The notes below the pieces were generated by a model. That model saw only the letters and a list, made by a program, of their open reading frames with translations. It ran no database searches and was not told where the DNA came from. The position numbers and the translations under genes were made by a program. A stretch of DNA of 47,996 bases, from NCBI GenBank assembly GCA_947307055.1, contig CAMZHX010000017.1, positions 1 to 47,996 of the forward strand, read 5' to 3'. Position 1 is the first letter of the stretch; each line of letters starts with the position of its first letter. Source of the stretch: an uncultured Selenomonadales bacterium (GTDB lineage Bacteria > Bacillota > Negativicutes > Selenomonadales > Selenomonadaceae). Positions 8,829 through 17,600 of the stretch are shown piece after piece.

Positions 8829-10265
8829 TTATGATTCGTAAAGACCGAAACTTGCGAGCCAAGCGAGGATAACGGAGACTGGACCGGTGATAAAGCGGGA
8901 ATAGAGGACGGAAGGCACGCCGACTTCGACGGTTTCAGCATCAGCCTCAGCAAGACCTAAACCAACAGGGACGAAGTCGCAAGCACATTGAGCATTGATA
9001 GCGAACAGCGCGGGCAATGCCAAATGCGGCGGAATATTGCCTTCGCCGATTTGAACGCCGATTAAAACACCGATAACTTGAGCGATAACCGCGCCTGGTC
9101 CCAAGAAGGGCGATAAGAGCGGGAAAGAACAAATACAAGCGAGGATAACGAGCCCGACGACGTTGCCAGCGAGCGGCGAGAGCAAATTTGCGATGACATC
9201 GCCGACGCCTGTTCCCAAAATTACGCCGATGAGCATTGAGACGAACGCCATAAACGGAAGAATCGTACGGATAATGGTGTTAATCGAATCGCGGCCGGCC
9301 TGATAGAACACGGAGACTATGCCGCCCATGAACTGACCGATTTTAGCCATGAGACTGCCGGAAGTTTGTTCAGTAATCTTTTTGGAAGTGTCGTAGCCGC
9401 CCTTTTTGATTGCGGAGCCGGAATCGCCGGAAGTATCTTTAGCGGGCTCGGCGGCAGGAGCCGGAGCGGGAGCAGCAGATCCGTCCGCGTAAGAAATATT
9501 TTCGGGCTTAACGGCCGAGACGTAAATATCAGCTTTGATATGGTCGGCGAGCGGGCCGCTAGGACCTGTGGCGTTAAGGTTAATTGTATAAATTCTTTTC
9601 TGGGGATAAATGCCGCAACGCAACGTTCCGCCGCAATCGATAACGACGACCAAAATTTCATCATCAGGTACGCGAGTTTTGAAACCGTCGACGAGTTCGC
9701 AACCAGTCATTTCGGATAAAGTCTTCGCAACTTGAGACATAACGCCGCCGGTAATGTTGACGACTTTATTTTTCTTCGCGTCGGGAACGAGTGTAAGAGG
9801 GCCGCCGAATCCGCCGCTACCCGCCTTGACAACGACCGATTTAAAACCGCCGCCAGCAGAGGGAGCCGCACTTGCCGCAGGAACTGCGACGCCTTCCGCG
9901 TAGGAAATATTTTCGGGCTTGACTGCCGAAACGTAGATGTCTGCTTTGATAAAATCTGCTAACGGACCTGAGGGACCAGTTGCGTTAAGATTTATAGTAA
10001 AAATTCTTTTCTGGGGATAGATGCCGCAACGAAGAGTTCCGCCGCAGTCGATAACAACGACCAAAATTTCATCATCGGGAACGCGAGTTTTGAAGCCGTC
10101 GACGAGTTCGCAGCCAGTCATCTCGGAAAGGGTTTGCGCGACTTTGGACATAACGCCGCCAGTAATGTTGACGATTTTATTTTTCTTGCCGTCCGGAATG
10201 AGTGTCAAAGGTCCGCCGAAACCGCCGCTGCCCGCCTTGACTACTACCGCTTTATAATCAGCCAT
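8829..10265 (-). CDS. srlE: Sorbitol PTS enzyme IIBC component with duplicated IIB domain
   Basis: 478 residues, against about 320 for E. coli SrlE. The extra length is a second copy of the cytoplasmic IIB domain: residues about 4-122 and 141-259 are nearly identical, and each carries the phosphocysteine motif [10 protein letters not shown] (Cys74 and Cys211). A Pro/Ala linker follows, then the conserved [11 protein letters not shown] and the membrane part, with [24 protein letters not shown] and [13 protein letters not shown]. The protein accepts phosphate from the IIA domain and passes it to incoming sorbitol. AAGGAG lies 8 nt before the ATG. It stands between srlA (21-nt gap) and the IIA-dehydrogenase fusion. 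Confidence 0.95.
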   Translation of the reverse strand: MADYKAVVVKAGSGGFGGPLTLIPDGKKNKIVNITGGVMSKVAQTLSEMTGCELVDGFKTRVPDDEILVVVIDCGGTLRCGIYPQKRIFTINLNATGPSGPLADFIKADIYVSAVKPENISYAEGVAVPAASAAPSAGGGFKSVVVKAGSGGFGGPLTLVPDAKKNKVVNITGGVMSQVAKTLSEMTGCELVDGFKTRVPDDEILVVVIDCGGTLRCGIYPQKRIYTINLNATGPSGPLADHIKADIYVSAVKPENISYADGSAAPAPAPAAEPAKDTSGDSGSAIKKGGYDTSKKITEQTSGSLMAKIGQFMGGIVSVFYQAGRDSINTIIRTILPFMAFVSMLIGVILGTGVGDVIANLLSPLAGNVVGLVILACICSFPLLSPFLGPGAVIAQVIGVLIGVQIGEGNIPPHLALPALFAINAQCACDFVPVGLGLAEADAETVEVGVPSVLYSRFITGPVSVILAWLASFGLYES

Positions 10266-10286
10266 TTAAATTCACTCCTTTAAATC

Positions 10287-10835
10287 TCAAGCAGTCTTCA
10301 AAGTCTTGCTGAGCGAAATGCCCTGCTGTTTCTGAACGTAAGCCGTGCAAAAGTCAGTTACCCAACCGCGCAGGAAGTTAATCACGATACCAATCAGCAA
10401 ATATCTAAGTGCCAAGTCAACGTGATTCAGTCCTAAAGTTGTAATACCGTTTGCAACGCCGAGATAAACGAACAATTCACCGGGATTGATGTGCGGGAAA
10501 AGTCCGTTCAAAGTGTGACAACTTCCGGAGGCACTTGCATAGTAGGAAGGTTTGTAAAATTCCGGTAAGAACTTGCCTAAGGATAAAGTCATCGGGTTGC
10601 AGAAGAAAAACGTTCCGATAACGGGCAGGACGATGTAACGAGTGAGCGGATTGCCCGCGCAGACTCCTGCAAATTTCTCGATTCTCTCGTTACCAATCAT
10701 TTTAACGATAGCATTCATAGCGACGAGCAGGACGATAAGTGTTGGAATGATTCCTGTTACCCAGCCCGCGAGAGTTTCACCGCCGCGATTGAATAATCCG
10801 ATGAACGCCTGCGCGAAAGATACCATTGTGTCCAT
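10287..10835 (-). CDS. srlA: Sorbitol PTS enzyme IIC, SrlA
   Basis: 182 residues, the usual length of the glucitol IIC2 subunit. Highly conserved family segments are visible: [63 protein letters not shown] and [10 protein letters not shown]. Several hydrophobic membrane segments are present. With SrlE it forms the membrane channel for sorbitol uptake. AGGAGGG lies 7 nt before the start. Confidence 0.96.
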   Translation of the reverse strand: MDTMVSFAQAFIGLFNRGGETLAGWVTGIIPTLIVLLVAMNAIVKMIGNERIEKFAGVCAGNPLTRYIVLPVIGTFFFCNPMTLSLGKFLPEFYKPSYYASASGSCHTLNGLFPHINPGELFVYLGVANGITTLGLNHVDLALRYLLIGIVINFLRGWVTDFCTAYVQKQQGISLSKTLKTA

Positions 10836-10857
10836 AAAATTCCCTCCTAGAAAATTT

Positions 10858-10873
10858 TTAATCTATAGATTAA
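10858..10873. promoter_or_regulatory. 16-bp perfect palindrome between gutM and srlA
   Basis: TTAATCTATAGATTAA is a perfect palindrome in the 76-bp gap, just upstream of the srlA ribosome binding site. TTAATCT recurs twice more in the same gap. It could be an RNA hairpin that tunes the relative expression of gutM and srlA, or a protein site. Its role is not known. Confidence 0.4.
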
Positions 10874-10911
10874 GGCCGAAGACTGCGCGCTTTAATCTCC
10901 GACCGTTAATC

Positions 10912-11316
10912 TCAACCAGTCGCCAAATTCTCTTCAGCCTTCATGAGTTTATAAGATTCGTACTCCTGTTGAGCGGAGATAACGGCTAAAGTTTGTTGGC
11001 GCGAAAGTTTCATAGACTTGCAGAGGTCTTCGCTTAGTTCAAAGAGCGTCAAGCCGTTGAAGTTGTCAAAGGCCTTGAAGCCGGCAAAAACTGTGCGCCC
11101 TTCCATAATTTCGCCGCGCTGAATTCTGCAATCGGCATCGATTATAAAAAGAATAAGGACGCCCGCCGAAAAATGCCCGCGAGCACGTCCGATAGCGACG
11201 CGCCCTTCCTGGCGGAGTTCCCTTATATGGTTGTTGAACTTTTTAAACTGCCGAAAGCCTAAAATAGTCTGCGCAATCCAAACTGTGACGGCGGCGGCTA
11301 CGAAATATCCCAGCAT
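10912..11316 (-). CDS. gutM: GutM/SrlM-type glucitol operon activator
   Basis: 134 residues of the GutM family (SrlM is 119 in E. coli). An N-terminal hydrophobic segment (residues 3-21) is followed by the family pattern QFKKFNNHIRELRQEGRVAIGRARGHF and ILFIIDADCRI. GutM proteins are described as accessory activators of sorbitol operons; the mechanism is poorly understood and the N-terminal membrane segment is compatible with a membrane location. GGGAGG lies 7 nt before the ATG. It is the second gene of the operon. Confidence 0.9.
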   Translation of the reverse strand: MLGYFVAAAVTVWIAQTILGFRQFKKFNNHIRELRQEGRVAIGRARGHFSAGVLILFIIDADCRIQRGEIMEGRTVFAGFKAFDNFNGLTLFELSEDLCKSMKLSRQQTLAVISAQQEYESYKLMKAEENLATG

Positions 11317-11328
11317 AATTTCCCCTCC

Positions 11329-12267
11329 CTACTCGTTGAGCATAATTTTGGCGGTCATCTCGTCGGTTATGAGGACGTTAATCGCTTGCCCTTTGCACGC
11401 GCCCATAATCGCCGGAACTTTTTCTCGCGAAGCCGCCATTCCAATGGAGTAATTCAAATTGCGGAGCGTGTCGAGGTCTACGCCGATAATCCTGTCAGAA
11501 AAATCGGTTTTGACTTCGCGACCGTTCTTGTCGTAGAAAACCGAACAAATTTCGCCAACCGTACCGGTGCGCGACAAACTCTCAATCGCTTGCCGCCCAA
11601 ATTCGCCCATCCAAACCAAATTCGACGACTTAACCGGCGCACCGATTCCGACAAGCCCTATGTCCAATTTCTTCCAGAAGTCGGAAATTTTTTCGTAGTT
11701 AGCGTCCTGAACGATAGCATTTCTGATTTCGGCCGTGCGCGTGATAACCGGCGCGTAAATGTAGTGGCAACGCCCGCCGAAAGCTCGCGCCAATTCGTAG
11801 CAAAGGGTGTTGACGTGCAATTCGCTATCGATATTTTCGGGGCCGCCGTCGAGAGGAACAAAATCCGAATCAATCTGCGGGACTTTGGAATTTTGCGCGT
11901 GTCTGGTGAGTTCGCGAATTGAAGTGCCCCACGCAAGCCCGATAACTTGTTTGTTGTCGACGATTCGGCGCAAAAGTTGAAGTCCGGCGCGTCCCATAGC
12001 CTGTTTGACGGCTAAGAGGTCATAACTCTTCGGGACGATAAAACATTCCTTCAAACCAAAACGTTTTTCCATTGCCGATTCAATGTCCTCAAAATTTTCG
12101 TTGGCTACCGTTATCGTCACGATTCCTTGATCCAGTGCCCGTTTTAAATGCTTGCTGACCGTCGTGCGCTCCACTCCCAAGCGTTTTGCAATTTCAGTCT
12201 GCTTCATGTGTTCGAGATAGTACATCGTCGAAACTTTGATTAAAATTCTGCGCTCAACCGGTGTCAT
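11329..12267 (-). CDS. SorC-family sugar-binding transcriptional regulator
   Basis: 312 residues. An N-terminal helix-turn-helix (about 15-45, MKQTEIAKRLGVERTTVSKH) is joined to a SorC/CggR-type phosphosugar-binding domain, with LAWGTSIREL, FVPLDGGPENI and GIGAPVKSS. It heads the sorbitol operon and most likely controls it in response to sorbitol 6-phosphate or a related phosphate ester. E. coli uses a DeoR-type SrlR instead. GGGAGGAGG lies 8 nt before the ATG, and a promoter (12313-12341) lies just upstream. gutM starts 12 nt after its stop. Confidence 0.88.
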   Translation of the reverse strand: MTPVERRILIKVSTMYYLEHMKQTEIAKRLGVERTTVSKHLKRALDQGIVTITVANENFEDIESAMEKRFGLKECFIVPKSYDLLAVKQAMGRAGLQLLRRIVDNKQVIGLAWGTSIRELTRHAQNSKVPQIDSDFVPLDGGPENIDSELHVNTLCYELARAFGGRCHYIYAPVITRTAEIRNAIVQDANYEKISDFWKKLDIGLVGIGAPVKSSNLVWMGEFGRQAIESLSRTGTVGEICSVFYDKNGREVKTDFSDRIIGVDLDTLRNLNYSIGMAASREKVPAIMGACKGQAINVLITDEMTAKIMLNE

Positions 12268-12312
12268 GCGATTTCCTCCTCCCGAAGTTTTTATCTGTCC
12301 TATGTTGGCGCG

Positions 12313-12341
12313 ATTGTAAAAGAATTTTTGTGACTCGGCAA
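12313..12341 (-). promoter_or_regulatory. Promoter of the sorbitol operon
   Basis: On the minus strand, TTGCCG (12336-12341) and TACAAT (12313-12318) are separated by 17 nt, placing a start site about 40 nt before the regulator ATG. A GTCACA motif (inverted, at 12328-12334) lies within the spacer and could be an operator half-site. Confidence 0.7.
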
Positions 12342-12383
12342 GGATTTTGCGACGATTTAGCCCGATTTCAGCTCAAAAACTTA

Positions 12384-12429
12384 AAAATCGCCGTTTCATC
12401 GTCACATTTGAGCTTTTCACGGCGATTTT
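12384..12429. promoter_or_regulatory. 11-bp inverted repeat in the divergent promoter region
   Basis: AAAATCGCCGT (12384-12394) and ACGGCGATTTT (12419-12429) are perfect inverted repeats around 24 nt that contain GTCACAT. The element sits upstream of both divergent promoters. It may be a regulator-binding site for the SorC-type protein or for the two-component regulator. Confidence 0.4.
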
Positions 12430-12469
12430 GAAATTTTACGGGATTGCGCGTCACATAAAAGCTTTTTGT

Positions 12470-12498
12470 TTGTACTTTTAGCCAATACCTGTTATAAT
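12470..12498 (+). promoter_or_regulatory. Promoter of the two-component system
   Basis: TTGTAC (12470-12475) and TATAAT (12493-12498) are spaced by 17 nt, 30 bp before the response-regulator start. A GTCACAT motif lies at 12450-12456, just upstream of the -35. Confidence 0.75.
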
Positions 12499-12528
12499 CA
12501 TGAAAAATTTTTCGGGAGTGATTGACAG

Positions 12529-13203
12529 ATGATGAGAATTCTGCTCGCCGAAGACGATAGCCGACTCGGCAAACTCATTGAGTACATGCTCGCCCAAAAT
12601 AAATTCAACGTCGAGTGGATTACTAACGGCGCGGACATTTTTGAATACGCTATGTACTCCGAATACGATATTTTGATTCTCGATTGGATGATGCCGAACG
12701 TTTCGGGTCTCGAAGCGTGCAGACAACTGCGCGAAGCCGGCTACGAACGCGCAATCATCATGTTGACCGCCAAAGATACCGTCGAAGACCGCGTTATGGG
12801 GCTCGATGCTGGCGCAGATGATTATTTGGTTAAACCTTTCGAGTTTGAAGAACTTTTAGCCCGTCTTCGCGCTCTCGGCAGGCGTTCTACTCAAAAAATT
12901 CAACAGGAAGTCATCGAAATCGGCGAATTCACACTCAATCGCACTACTAAAGTCTTAATGCGCAAAAATCAAGTTATTCAGCTCTCGCCGCGCGAATTTC
13001 AGATTTTCGACCTGCTCGCGCAAAATTTGGGCGTCGTCGTCCCTCGCGACATTATTTTAGACCGCATTTGGGGCCTTGAACGCGATATAACCTCCAATAA
13101 CATCGATTCCTACATGAAAATTTTGCGCAAAAAGCTCATGGACGTTGACGGAACCATTGCAATTAAAACTGTGCGCGGTATCGGCTACCGTTTAGAAGCC
13201 TGA
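12529..13203 (+). CDS. OmpR/PhoB-family response regulator
   Basis: 224 residues: a receiver domain (acidic pocket Glu8/Asp9/Asp10, phosphoacceptor Asp52 in LILDWMMP, Lys in LVKPFEF) and a C-terminal winged-helix DNA-binding domain (LSPREFQIFDLLAQN, VRGIGYRLEA). It receives phosphate from the kinase encoded next. ATG codons stand at 12529 and 12532; GGGAG at 12514 favours either. The family does not reveal the regulon; the divergent sorbitol operon is one candidate because of the shared intergenic region. Confidence 0.92.
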   Translation: MMRILLAEDDSRLGKLIEYMLAQNKFNVEWITNGADIFEYAMYSEYDILILDWMMPNVSGLEACRQLREAGYERAIIMLTAKDTVEDRVMGLDAGADDYLVKPFEFEELLARLRALGRRSTQKIQQEVIEIGEFTLNRTTKVLMRKNQVIQLSPREFQIFDLLAQNLGVVVPRDIILDRIWGLERDITSNNIDSYMKILRKKLMDVDGTIAIKTVRGIGYRLEA

Positions 13204-13204
13204 A

Positions 13205-13262
13205 AAGCAATTCTTAATGCGCAATGCGTAATGCGTAATGAAATTAGGAGTTAGGAGTTAGA
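13205..13262 (+). repeat. Short degenerate tandem repeats before the kinase gene
   Basis: The gap holds AATGCG-type repeats (about 13216-13239) followed by TTAGGAG twice (13244-13259). The second set provides the ribosome binding site of the kinase. Comparable heptamer-like repeats occur at other gene borders in this window. Confidence 0.6.
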
Positions 13263-13264
13263 AA

Positions 13265-14557
13265 TTGGAAATTTTCGGGCGCAGTCGCAAACAATTAGCC
13301 TTTGCCTACGCGCTTATCATGTGTTTGTTCATGGCGTTAATTATTTTCGTCATGCATATGGCTATGAATTGGTCAATGTTCTCCGAACAGGCGCAGGAAC
13401 TCTCCGACGCCGCAAATGGAGTCGCTGAAGCGCAAATTATTTACCTGCAGAACCCTAACGCCGTCGCTGATGATAATCGCTATTATAAAAGCGTCAACGA
13501 CCGACTTTTTTTCTACATTTTTAACGAAAATAAGCAGTTAGTCAATTTTGAGCGCGCCTCGTTCCGAATTGAGCCCTTTGTTTATTCAGTTATCGAAAAT
13601 TGGAGCATTGACGACGGCGAAGTCGAAGTTTTTCAGCATACCAACGAGACCGGGCAGCTTTCAACCGTCATGATGACTTCAAAAAAAATTGTCGTCGGTG
13701 ATTTGGTTCAAAAACTCTACGTCGGCAAAGATGTTACCGCGCTTTACTCCGGACTTCGCAAAGCAACTTACGCGCAAGTTTTTTTAGGCTTCGTCGCACT
13801 GCTAATCGCCTCTGCAATCGGCTACTACATGGCAGGACGCGCAATTATTCCGCTCAAAGAGGCTTATGATAAGCAAAAACAGTTCGCAGCGGACGCTTCG
13901 CACGAATTGCGCACGCCACTTGCCGTTTTGTTGTCGTCGGCTGAACTTTTGCTCGCTGATCCGTCGATTAAAAACCCTTTCTTGCGCCAAGTACTCGAAG
14001 ATGTCAAAAGCGAAGTCAAAAAAATGACTAATCTTGTCAGCGATTTGCTTATGGTCGCTCGTAGCGATAACAACGCACTTAAATTTAAAATTCAACGCGT
14101 CGATTTGGCAGAAATTCTTCAGCAGGTCGTCAGAATGATGATTCCGCTCGCTGAAAAGAAAAATATCCGTCTCGTCGGCGAAAATTTTAACAAGCTCATG
14201 ATTAACGCGGACGAACAGAAACTTAAACAGCTCGCGATTATTCTTGTCGACAACGCGATTAAATATACGCTCGAAGGCGGCACGGTTCTCGTCGAAATGG
14301 GTAATTCGGACGGCAAGCGCGTTAATTTTTCCGTCATGGATAGCGGAATCGGAATCGCCGCCGAAGATTTGGATAAAGTTTTCGAGAGATTTTACCGCGT
14401 CGACAAAGCACGCTCGCGCGAAATGGGCGGAAATGGTCTCGGCCTCGCTATTGCCTCCGAAATTATCAAACTTCACGAAGGAAAAATTTCTGTCGCGTCA
14501 AAACTCGGCGAAGGTACCAAATTTACCGTCGAGCTCAAAATCAATCTCAAGAAATAA
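13265..14557 (+). CDS. Membrane sensor histidine kinase
   Basis: 430 residues. Transmembrane segments at about 11-33 and 168-188 enclose a 130-residue extracytoplasmic sensor region with no recognised fold. The HisKA domain has the phosphorylated His213 in ASHELRTPL, and the HATPase domain carries the N-box (VDNAIKYT), G1 (DSGIGI) and G2 (GGNGLGLA). It pairs with the response regulator just upstream. The start is TTG, with GGAG about 8 nt before it; a later in-frame ATG would cut into the first membrane segment. The signal sensed is unknown. Confidence 0.9.
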   Translation: MEIFGRSRKQLAFAYALIMCLFMALIIFVMHMAMNWSMFSEQAQELSDAANGVAEAQIIYLQNPNAVADDNRYYKSVNDRLFFYIFNENKQLVNFERASFRIEPFVYSVIENWSIDDGEVEVFQHTNETGQLSTVMMTSKKIVVGDLVQKLYVGKDVTALYSGLRKATYAQVFLGFVALLIASAIGYYMAGRAIIPLKEAYDKQKQFAADASHELRTPLAVLLSSAELLLADPSIKNPFLRQVLEDVKSEVKKMTNLVSDLLMVARSDNNALKFKIQRVDLAEILQQVVRMMIPLAEKKNIRLVGENFNKLMINADEQKLKQLAIILVDNAIKYTLEGGTVLVEMGNSDGKRVNFSVMDSGIGIAAEDLDKVFERFYRVDKARSREMGGNGLGLAIASEIIKLHEGKISVASKLGEGTKFTVELKINLKK

Positions 14558-14621
14558 AAATTCATTATAGCGGATTTTGTCATTTGCAACTCAAAATCGC
14601 CCCAAAATTAATATTCAAGCT

Positions 14622-14660
14622 TAACAAAAAAAGAGCCTATGCCTTTGAGCATAAGCCCTT
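14622..14660 (-). terminator. Terminator of the RTX protein gene
   Basis: On the minus strand a 12-bp stem (14631-14642 with 14649-14660) forms with two G-U pairs and a 6-nt loop, followed by a T7 tract. On the plus strand the same positions are A-C mismatches, so it folds best for minus-strand RNA. A T-run also follows on the plus strand and it may partly serve the kinase gene. Confidence 0.8.
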
Positions 14661-14686
14661 AATTTTTTTTACGTCAAGTTAAATTG

Positions 14687-17600
14687 TCAGGTTGTCGTGG
14701 TGTTTGGATTAGTTGTCGTGGCCTTGACTGCCACAATGTCATTCTTAGCTAGGTTGGTCGAGTAGTTCAGGTCGATTACCGCATAGCCGTCGCTGGGGGC
14801 ACTCTTGAGCCTGTTTTCCGTCGTGATTAACGTGCCTGGAGCTAAAGTGTCGCCCGTGCTTGCAGAATAGTACGTATCACCACCGGACTCTGTGAACCAG
14901 TAGTACGTGTTGTTCGCCTTGATTGCAACTTTGCTAAAGTCGGTAACCGCCGCAGTGCTGCCGTTTTTAATACCGCTCATGATATTGAACGAACCGACAG
15001 CAGCGTCTGTACTCTTGCCATTCGTCATGCTGAACTTAATCGCACTATCGCCCGACTTTTCGATTTTGCTGATGATGCCACTGGAGACTTTGATCTTGTC
15101 GTTTGCGAAGTCGAATTTAGCAATAGTCGCGTCGCCGGTGTTGCCCTTGGCGTAGAAGAAGGTATCCTTGCTCGCGCCGCCGACTAAACTATCTGCGCCG
15201 CCGCCGCCTCTGAACATCGTCTTCCTATTCTTATTGCCGCCGCCAATCAGCGTTTCAGCGTCCGAAGAGCCCTTGAACGTCAAGTTCTTCTCGACATTCC
15301 CGCCATTGACCGTCGCCGCTGTGGGCAGTGCCGTCCTATTGCTGTCCTGCGTCTTGAACGTACCACTAAACGCGCTAGTCAAACTAACTGAGCCAACTGA
15401 GCCTTTCGACTCGCCTATCGCGTTCTTGAAGTAAATATTCTTATCGTCGTTGATTTTCAACTCGCCGCTCATTGTCTCGTTCGACTTAATCGTCAGCACG
15501 TTTTTGTTGTCGAACTTGAACTTAATCGACTTCTTGGCCGCGGTTATCTTCGCGCTTTCGAGGCTATTGTTAAAATTACCCGTGAGCGAAATTTGGTCAC
15601 TGCCACCAAAGTTTTGAATGACATCTTTGCCCCCCGTGTAAACGAACAGGTCAGCGGCGTCGCCCGTGCTGCCGATAAGTTTATCATTCTTCGCGCCGCC
15701 CGAAAGGCTGACTTTATTAGTTGCCTTGCTCGCGTCGATTACAGTGTTATACTTGTCGCCCGCTCTTATGCTTGCTCCCGCGTCGGCGTCCGTCACGTAA
15801 ATCTTTTTGACTGTCTGGGCGTTATTGGTGCTATCAGCAAAGGAGTAACTGTCTACGCCCGCCGAAACAGTCGCCATTGTCGGATTCTTTGCCTTGTTCT
15901 GAACTACGCCCGTCGCCGCGAACACCATCTTTTTGTAGCCATTGCCCTTAGTCGGGTCACGCAGGAGGACTTCATTACCTTTCGCGCCCTTTATCGAAAT
16001 TGTTTTGTTTTCGCCGAGTGTAAGGTTTTCGCCGAGTGTAAGGACAACACCATTATCGTCGACTGTAAAGCTACTAAGCGAAGCATCGCCGAGGTCGATT
16101 CTATCTCTTCCGCCCTCGTAGCCGCTTATCGAAACTGTGCCGCCGCCGTACTCGAAGCCGTCTCTTTGCTTGTTGCCGTCGTAGTACTTGAACAGGCCGC
16201 CTTTTGTGCCGCCGACTAATGTCACGCTTTGCGACTTCACTTTTTCGGCGTCGACCGTTGAAATGGCACTAGCTCCAGCTATGCTGTAAAGTTCGTCGTT
16301 GAGGTTGATTCTGCCCTTCGCGCTCGCGAACAACGTCAGGCTCCTAGGACTATTATCCCCGCTCGTGACGCTTACTACGCCGTCCTTAGTGAGGTAAGCA
16401 CTACTTTGCAGCGAAACACTTTCAAACGGGGCGTTGTCGCCGAACTTGAACGTCAAAGAGTTGTTCTTGTCGACTGTGAAAGTCAATTTGCTGTTGGTCA
16501 GCTTGCCGTTTGCAATTTTCTCAACCCGCGTGTCTTCGATTGCCAACTTGTCAGTGCTCGCGCCGAAGTTTTCGATAACGTCTTTGCCCGCCGTGTAGTA
16601 GAACAAGTCTGCTTCTGCTGGCAATGTGCCGCCGACCAAAGTATCATCGCCTGCGCCGCCGTTGAGGCTGTTGCTCTTAGTCTCGCTTCCTATGATGTAG
16701 TTATTGTTTGCGTTGCCGACGATTGAAATGCCGCCTTCGACCAAGCCCGCGTTTATCGTCTCGTAATTCGTGTTGCCTTCGGCCGCGCCGTCGAAAACCT
16801 TATTTCCGGCAGCGTCAGTTTCAGCCGCATAACCCGCTGTGAGAGTTATAGACTTGCCGTTGAGCGCAATGTAATCTTTCGTGACGGCGTAGTTGTTGCG
16901 CCCGCTCGTCAACGAAATAACGCTATTTGCTGCCGCGCCGCCCGATATCAAAAGTTGATTGCTGTTGTCGAACTTAATCAGCAAGTCAGAATTGCTTGCC
17001 GGTGTCGAGACCGTGACGTCAGCGAAGGAAACTTCACGACCCGTCACGTTGATTAAGTTGCCAGTGCCGTAGTTTTGAATTGAATCGGAGCCTTCGCTGT
17101 AGATGAAATAATTATAACCATTGTCATTGTCACTGCCAATAAGTAAGTCATTACCCGCGCCGCCGTTCAGCGTCAAGCTGGCCGCAACTCCCGAACCAAC
17201 AAGCGTATCTTTGCCGTCGTTGCCCTCAAGCACGCCGCCTAAACTGCTGCTGACGATATAATTTGCCTTGTCGTTGCCGCGTATCCTGATTGCTTGCGTG
17301 ACGTTCGAGGCGTTTATCGTTGCATAATTTTCATTGCTACTAGCACTGCCATTGAATTGCGAATTGGTATAACCTGCGCCGAGCGAAATTGCGCCATCGC
17401 CACTGGTAGCCGGCGTCAACGCAATGTACTTCAATTTGTTACCTGCCGCCTCGTAAGTGTAGATGCTGTCATTTTGCGCAACGGCAACCGTCGCCGCGTT
17501 ATTGAACGTCAAGATATTGTTGCTGTCAAAGTTGATTGTTAAATTGCTGCCGTCAAAGGTCGCCTTGGTAAAGTCAGTCGGAGCCGTCACGCCCGTTGCC

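Noticed and set aside
11231-11922. Plus-strand frames opposite the SorC-type regulator
   Set aside because: Antisense shadows with no ribosome sites or recognised domains.
14558-14621. Separate terminator of the histidine kinase gene
   Set aside because: The GGATTTTG/CAAAATC pairing is only about 7 bp and no T-tract follows; the hairpin at 14622-14660 is the better candidate.
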